A stretch of DNA of 64,000 nt from JAPSGM01 sp963777045. GTDB taxonomy: Bacteria > Chloroflexota > Limnocylindria > QHBO01. Location of the stretch: positions 69,943-133,942 of the forward strand of contig CAVZPD010000026.1 of assembly GCA_963777045.1 (NCBI GenBank), read 5' to 3'. The notes under the pieces are model-generated. The model saw nothing but the letters and a program-made list of their open reading frames with translations, did no database searches and was not told the DNA's origin. Positions 60,784 through 64,000 of the stretch are shown here, piece by piece (positions within the stretch are counted from its first letter, which is position 1; each line of letters opens with the position of its first letter). Made by a program: the position numbers and the translations under genes.

Positions 60784-60859
60784 TGGAGCGGAAGACGGGA
60801 CTCGAACCCGCGACCCTCACCTTGGCAAGGTGATGCTCTACCAACTGAGCCACTTCCGC
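60784..60859 (-). tRNA. tRNA-Gly(GCC)
   Basis: Acceptor GCGGAAG/CTTCCGC, anticodon loop TTGCCAA (anticodon GCC), T-loop GGTTCGAGTCC, CCA encoded. Confidence 0.95.
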
Positions 60860-60889
60860 CCGACTCTCTCCGATGCGCGCGCCCGAGCG

Positions 60890-60965
60890 TGGTGCCGAGG
60901 GTCAGAATCGAACTGACGACACCCGCCTCTTCAGGGCGGTGCTCTACCAACTGAGCTACCTCGGC
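60890..60965 (-). tRNA. tRNA-Phe(GAA)
   Basis: Acceptor GCCGAGG/CCTCGGC, anticodon loop CTGAAGA (anticodon GAA), T-loop AGTTCGATTCT, CCA encoded. Confidence 0.95.
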
Positions 60966-61056
60966 CTGCCGTCCGAACCCTCGGTCTTGCGGCCTCGCTC
61001 ACGGTTCGCGTATCGGCCGCGACGATAGCACAGGGCCCGATACAGCGGCAACACGG

Positions 61057-62028
61057 TCAGATGACGCCGATGGGCCGCTCGATGGCAGCATCGGCGCGGA
61101 AACGGCGGTCGACCAGGATGCGAAGGACGTATCGGTTCTCCAGCCCGGCGCCGTCGAAGGACGGCGGCGCCCACGGTGGCACCTGCAGGCGCATCTCCGA
61201 ACCACTGCGCAGGGCCGATACCTCCATCGGCTCGGAAACCAGGATGCCGGTCTCCGCGTTCGGCGCGTTGCTGTGCCGATGGAGCTCCGCGCGCGCAGCC
61301 CGCCCGTCGGGCGCACCCGGCCAGGCGACCTGGAAGGCGAGCTCGCTCCCGGCCGCCACCGGCAGGTCGGACGTGACGATCAGCGTCGCCCCGTCAGTCG
61401 CCACCTCCCGCATGAGGGCCTGCCCACCCTGCAGACCGACCCCGGCGCGCATCAGGTCCTGGTTCTGGGCCAGCGGCAGCAGCACGGCCAGGCGGACGTC
61501 GCTCCCCCAAGGCACGTCCCAGCGCACCTCGAGCGCCCAGGCGATGATCGACTCGCCGACGTGCGCCGACGGTGGCCCCAGCTCCGGCGCCGGGACGAGG
61601 AAGCGCCCCTCCCAGGTCGCGCCCTCGGCAAGCGTCGCCGGGATGACCGGCTCCACGAAGGTCAGGTCGTCGAAGATCTTGCCGTTCGCCTCGACCCAGT
61701 CCTCGCGGTGCGTCACCCGGCCCTGCGAATCGTGGTCCTCGCGGTGCCGGCGCTGCTCGTCGAGCCGCAGGCCCACCAGGCGCAGGCCCGCCTCGCGCCC
61801 CTTGATCTCGCGCAGGGCGGTGACTCGAGCCGTCCCGGTCATTCCCACCCCCACCACGGGAGGCTTGTCGAGCACGATCTCCCCGCGCAACGCATCTTCC
61901 GACGATCGCACCAGCTCCTCGGCTCGAACGTCATGGAGCGGATGCGACCCGCTCGGTCCGGCCAGGCGCGGCCCGTTCAGCGCGTCGAACGGCGCTGGCG
62001 CCGATCCGGAATGGCCGAACCCGAACAT
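61057..62028 (-). CDS. Hypothetical protein, beta-sandwich-like
   Basis: This 323-residue protein has a Gly/Pro-rich N-terminus, then beta-rich segments (GEIVLDKPPVVGVGMTGTARV, ATWEGRFLVPAPELGPPSAHVGESIIAW, EVRWDVPWGSDVRLAVLLPL). The pattern recalls arrestin-like/Spo0M beta-sandwiches, but I do not recognise a named family. It is 11 bases downstream of the protease gene, probably cotranscribed. Confidence 0.6.
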   Translation of the reverse strand: MFGFGHSGSAPAPFDALNGPRLAGPSGSHPLHDVRAEELVRSSEDALRGEIVLDKPPVVGVGMTGTARVTALREIKGREAGLRLVGLRLDEQRRHREDHDSQGRVTHREDWVEANGKIFDDLTFVEPVIPATLAEGATWEGRFLVPAPELGPPSAHVGESIIAWALEVRWDVPWGSDVRLAVLLPLAQNQDLMRAGVGLQGGQALMREVATDGATLIVTSDLPVAAGSELAFQVAWPGAPDGRAARAELHRHSNAPNAETGILVSEPMEVSALRSGSEMRLQVPPWAPPSFDGAGLENRYVLRILVDRRFRADAAIERPIGVI

Positions 62029-62038
62029 CGCGATTCGT

Positions 62039-63052
62039 TCAGGCCGGCGGAGGCTGGACGGCGGACGAGGCGGGGATGGCCGCAGGATCCTGCCCGAACT
62101 GGCCCGCCAGGTTGCGCAGCACGGCGATCCGCTCGGCGAGCGGGGGGTGCGTGTCCCACATCGACGAGGCCCGCTTCTCGAAGCTCTTGACCGGGTTGAC
62201 GATGTAGAGGTGCTGCGTCGCCCGGTTGGCGACCTCGAGCACCTCCGGATCGTCGGCGATCGTGCGCAGGGCGCGCGCCAGGCCCACCGGGTTGCGGGTC
62301 AGCTCGACGGCGCTCACATCGGCCAGCGACTCGCGGCTGCGGCTGACCGCCAGCTGGACCATGCGGCCGATGATCGGCGCCAGGATGGCGAGCACGATGG
62401 CCACCACGAAGAGGACCACCTGCAGTCCCCCACCACCGCCACCTCGATCCCGGTTGCCGCCACCGCGCCGCCCGCCGCCGAACCAGAACGTGTAGCGCAG
62501 GAACCAGTCCGAGAGCAACGCGATGCTGCCCACCAGCACGCCGACCAGCAGCGTGAAGCGGATGTCGTAGTTGCCGATGTGGCTCATCTCGTGGGCGATG
62601 ACGCCCTGGAGCTCCTCGCGGTCCATCTTCTCGAGGAGCCCCCTGGTGACGGCCACCGAGGCGTGCTGCGGGTCGCGGCCGGTGGCGAAGGCGTTCGGCG
62701 CGGTGTCGTCGATGATGTAGAGCCGAGGCATCGGCGTCCCACCCGCCAGGCTCATCTCGGTCACCACGTTGACGAGCTGCTTCTGCTCGTCCGACGGGTT
62801 CGCGACCGCGACCTCCTTCGCGCCCGAGGAGACGAGCACCAGCTTGTCACCCCCGAAGTACGAGCCGATGCTGAGCAGGGTGGCCAACACCAGCGCAACC
62901 ACGATCCCCCACGCTCCGTAGCCGGTGGCGTAGCCGATGGCTGCCCCCAGGGCGGCCAGCACCAGCGCGACCACGAAGACGAGGATCCACGAGTTGCGCC
63001 GGTTCCGGCCGATCTCCGAGTAGAAGGTCGTGGGCGCGGGCTGGGCGCTCAT
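62039..63052 (-). CDS. htpX: M48-family membrane metalloprotease (HtpX-like)
   Basis: This 337-residue protein has two N-terminal helices, the zinc motif HEMSH in VIAHEMSHIGN, a second pair of helices split by a Gly/Arg-rich loop, and the third ligand region SRESLADVSAVEL. TAPNAFATGRDPQHASVAVTRGLL is typical. HtpX degrades misfolded membrane proteins. It follows lemA by about 20 bases, a pairing seen in many genomes. Confidence 0.92.
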   Translation of the reverse strand: MSAQPAPTTFYSEIGRNRRNSWILVFVVALVLAALGAAIGYATGYGAWGIVVALVLATLLSIGSYFGGDKLVLVSSGAKEVAVANPSDEQKQLVNVVTEMSLAGGTPMPRLYIIDDTAPNAFATGRDPQHASVAVTRGLLEKMDREELQGVIAHEMSHIGNYDIRFTLLVGVLVGSIALLSDWFLRYTFWFGGGRRGGGNRDRGGGGGGLQVVLFVVAIVLAILAPIIGRMVQLAVSRSRESLADVSAVELTRNPVGLARALRTIADDPEVLEVANRATQHLYIVNPVKSFEKRASSMWDTHPPLAERIAVLRNLAGQFGQDPAAIPASSAVQPPPA

Positions 63053-63071
63053 GCGATCACCGCGTCAACCG

Positions 63072-63650
63072 TCAGCCGAGGTTGAGGTTGACCTCCGGCA
63101 CGGCGGTATCGGCCTCCTCGATCTGGAAGTACTCGCGCTCGTTGAATCCGAACATGCCGGCCACGAGCACGTTGGGGAACGTCTGGATGGAGGTGTTCAT
63201 CTGCCGCACGGTGGCGTTGTAGTGCTGCCGGCTGAAGGCGATCTGGTTCTCCGTCGTGGTCAGCTCCTCCTGGAGCTGCATGACGTTCTGGTTCGCCTTG
63301 AGGTCGGGGTAGTTCTCCATCAGGGCGAACAGCTGGCGCAGGGCTCCGCTCAGGGCGTTCTCCGCCTGGCCAGCCTGTCCAGCGGCCTGGGGGCCTGCCT
63401 GGGTTGCCGTGACGGCGCTGTTGCGAGCCTCGATGACCCGGGTCAGGGTCTCCTGCTCGAACTTCATGTAGCCCTTCACGGCGTTGACGAGGTTCGGGAT
63501 CAGGTCGTGTCGTCGCTTCAGCTGGACGCTGATCTGGTTCCACGCCTCGTCGACCATGTTCCGAAGCCGGACAAGGCCGTTGTAGATGGCGATCAGCGCG
63601 ATGACGATCAGCGCGATGACGCCCAGGATGATCCAGACGATGGGATCCAT
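63072..63650 (-). CDS. LemA family protein
   Basis: This 192-residue protein has one N-terminal helix (IVWIILGVIALIVIALIAIY), then NGLVRLRNMVDEAWNQISVQLKRR, DLIPNLVNAVKGY, and YNATVRQMNTSIQTFPNVLVAGMFGF, all diagnostic of LemA. Role unclear; adjacent to the HtpX-like protease. Confidence 0.93.
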   Translation of the reverse strand: MDPIVWIILGVIALIVIALIAIYNGLVRLRNMVDEAWNQISVQLKRRHDLIPNLVNAVKGYMKFEQETLTRVIEARNSAVTATQAGPQAAGQAGQAENALSGALRQLFALMENYPDLKANQNVMQLQEELTTTENQIAFSRQHYNATVRQMNTSIQTFPNVLVAGMFGFNEREYFQIEEADTAVPEVNLNLG

Positions 63651-63711
63651 GGGACTCCCGCTCCGTTTAGCTCGGTTGAACAGGCATCATCCTAGCGCCT
63701 GGGGACGAGAC

Positions 63712-63788
63712 TGGTGGGCGGTGAGGGACTCGAACCCCCGACCCCCTCGGTGTAAACGAGGTGCTCTGACCAGCTGAGCTAACCGCCC
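63712..63788 (-). tRNA. tRNA-Val(UAC)
   Basis: Acceptor GGGCGGT with 3' strand ACCGCCC, anticodon loop TTTACAC (anticodon TAC), T-loop GGTTCGAGTCC, CCA encoded. Confidence 0.95.
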
Positions 63789-63866
63789 ACTCGGCCGCGT
63801 CAGGCTAGCACGCGCCGTCCCGGCGGCCTCCGCCACGCGTGGGCGTCGGGCGCGGCGCGTGCCGGG

Positions 63867-63998
63867 CGTTGCACCCAGCGCAACTAATCACGCCAGAACC
63901 GCCTGCTGACGACCTCTCCGGCGCCGAACGTTGCAGCCAGCGCAACAGATCACTCCGGAGGCAGCCTTCCCGCGCTGGGCGTTGCAGACAGCGCAACG
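63867..63998. repeat. Tandem palindrome array (repeat family R1, locus 2, cut by window end)
   Basis: Units CGTTGC-N7-GCAAC(G) at 63867-63884, 63929-63946 and 63980-63998, with starts 62 and 51 bases apart, the same alternating periods as locus 1. Interval sequence is also shared (ATCACTCCGGAG, TCTCCGGCGCCG). It begins about 80 bases past tRNA-Val and probably continues beyond the window. Confidence 0.85.
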
Positions 63999-64000
63999 AA

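Overview
The window is about 64 kb of high-GC bacterial chromosome. Gene content suggests Chloroflexota or a nearby high-GC Terrabacterial lineage: a cell-division-type coiled coil, DUF177, rpmF, plsX, nusB, acpP, rnc, smc block; a T-box-controlled ileS with an HHAWG-type signature; a DUF4015 lipoprotein hydrolase; and -10-only or leaderless promoters. The phylum is inferred from gene content only. Layout: 1-6.4 kb is one minus-strand operon (coiled-coil protein, DUF177, rpmF, plsX, nusB, acpP, rnc, smc). 6.5-10 kb carries a tandem palindrome array, then coaD, rsmD and recG, with rpmB divergent. 10.2-15 kb has an intergenic alternating-motif element, dtd, a DUF4015 lipoprotein, rpe, rlmN and a zinc metallopeptidase. 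15.3-21.9 kb has a BON protein and the lspA-rluD-gmk-priA-def-fmt series. 21.9-25.4 kb is ileS with a full T-box leader. 25.4-33.5 kb holds a membrane protein, a glycosyltransferase, ilvE, a second alternating-motif element, a cation exchanger, the rpsF-ssb-rpsR operon with a structured leader, and a divergent CpaE-like ATPase. This first half is mostly dense housekeeping sequence in which I saw no broken genes. 

33.5-43.5 kb is accessory and looser: tRNA-Leu, a potassium-channel-like protein, DUF1801, SRPBCC, an alpha/beta hydrolase, an SLH protein, a DHFR-family protein, several small membrane peptides, a comM relic, and three copies of one small protein family (one killed by a TGA). 

The most striking part is 43.6-60.7 kb. 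An intact tRNA-Gln(UUG) gene at 60.65-60.72 kb and a detached 3' half of the same gene at 43.56-43.62 kb, next to tRNA-Cys, share a 48-bp perfect direct repeat. This is the signature of an element of about 17.1 kb inserted into the 3' part of tRNA-Gln within a former Phe-Gly-Gln-Cys cluster. No integrase is recognisable. Its cargo is four ECF sigma-factor modules, each with a membrane-anchored partner (several with large extracytoplasmic propeller- or Kelch-like domains), plus a PadR/HAAS/ABC-transporter set. Several cargo genes contain frameshifts or an in-frame stop, so the island appears to be decaying, or this segment has indel errors. 

60.6-64 kb returns to core sequence: tRNA-Gln, tRNA-Gly, tRNA-Phe, a hypothetical protein, an HtpX-like protease, LemA, tRNA-Val and a second copy of the palindrome array running off the end of the window. 

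Gene-expression signals are unusually readable. They include a recurring TATACT -10 box, three TANNNT-N6-ATG leaderless starts (def, lspA, a small zinc-finger-like protein), and two genes whose best starts are ACG and CTG behind strong Shine-Dalgarno sequences.
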